A stretch of 64,000 nucleotides of DNA, from positions 331,030-395,029 of the forward strand of contig NZ_LQIU01000012.1 in NCBI RefSeq assembly GCF_001499995.1, written 5' to 3'. A model generated the notes under the pieces. The model had not been told where the DNA came from, did not search any database, and saw nothing but the letters and a program-made list of their open reading frames with translations. Position numbers and translations under genes: made by a program. The number at the start of each line of letters is the position of its first letter. Position 1 is the stretch's first letter. This document shows positions 63,931 through 64,000 of the stretch, piece after piece. The DNA is from Mycobacterium sp. IS-1496 (GTDB lineage: Bacteria > Actinomycetota > Actinomycetes > Mycobacteriales > Mycobacteriaceae).

Positions 63931-64000
63931 TCAAGCGGTCGATGCAACAGCTGGTGGGTTGGACAGTAGTTGGTTGAGGGCTTCGGCCGGTGTTTTCCAG
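63931..64000 (-). mobile_element. IS30-type transposase, 3' end only
   Basis: The last 70 bases read on the minus strand as WKTPAEALNQLLSNPPAVAS, then TA and a stop. WKTPAEALN-LL is the typical C-terminus of IS30-family transposases. The rest lies beyond the window. It marks the right end of the sterol cluster as a possible recombination site. Confidence 0.75.

Overview
The window is high-GC DNA from a mycobacterium, probably a fast-growing Mycolicibacterium-type species. The evidence is the near-complete sterol (cholesterol) catabolic cluster arranged as in Mycobacterium tuberculosis (Mtb) Rv3518c-Rv3565, frequent GTG starts with 1-4 bp gene overlaps, a Ddn-type F420 enzyme, an ESX-substrate-like pair and a 13E12-type HNH protein. 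Mtb gene names below are assigned from recognised protein sequence and gene order; no database search was run.

Layout. (1) 1-8.6 kb: the end of an acetoacetyl-CoA synthetase, an HNH/DUF222 protein, an aminotransferase, then the leftward operon fadD3-fadE31-fadE32-fadE33. (2) 8.6-12.3 kb: rightward fadE30-ipdF-kstR2-fadA6, sharing a KstR2 operator with fadD3. (3) 12.4-14.9 kb: an alcohol dehydrogenase, a membrane protein and a SatD-like protein. (4) 15-20.2 kb: leftward echA20-ipdA-ipdB-ipdC and rightward Rv3549c/Rv3548c-type reductases around a second KstR2 operator. Blocks 1, 2 and 4 degrade the last two steroid rings (HIP pathway). (5) 20.2-28.4 kb: ddn, an NTF2-like gene, fadA5, then cyp125-fadE28-fadE29-chsH2-chsH1-ltp2, which oxidises and removes the C17 side chain under two KstR sites. 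(6) 28.4-30.3 kb: an ESX-substrate-like pair. (7) 30.3-38.5 kb: an AT-richer, atypical accessory island. It holds a poly-Asp/Gly-Asn-Pro repeat protein, an alpha/alpha-toroid-like protein, a 20-codon overlapping ORF and a giant 1737-residue fusion (CphA-like ATP-grasp + degenerate Mur ligase + intact MurF-like ligase + CapA-like phosphoesterase). (8) 38.6-40.8 kb: an NTF2-like/SDR pair with its MerR-type regulator. (9) 40.9-46.3 kb: chsH3, kstD and hsaE-hsaG-hsaF. (10) 46.3-50.6 kb: a hemolysin III-like protein, a RecQ helicase with a phosphoribosyltransferase-like tail, a small secreted protein and an IclR regulator. (11) 50.7-63.9 kb: Rv3531c/3530c/3529c homologs, kshA with the Rv3527 homolog, a MOSC protein, ltp4-ltp3 with DUF35 and luciferase-like partners, an acetoacetate-decarboxylase-like gene and cyp142. 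The window ends in the 3' end of an IS30-type transposase.

How it works together: CYP125/CYP142 oxidise C26/C27. FadA5, FadE28/29, ChsH1/H2, ChsH3 and Ltp2 (Ltp3/Ltp4 for branched sterols) shorten the side chain. KstD and KshA open ring B. HsaE/F/G finish the fragment from rings A/B. FadD3 to FadE33 and IpdABCF/EchA20 degrade rings C/D. Seven KstR-like and two KstR2-like operators in divergent promoters tie the blocks together. The most unusual content is the 30-38 kb island, which looks horizontally acquired and encodes an uncharacterised amino-acid-ligase/phosphoesterase system.
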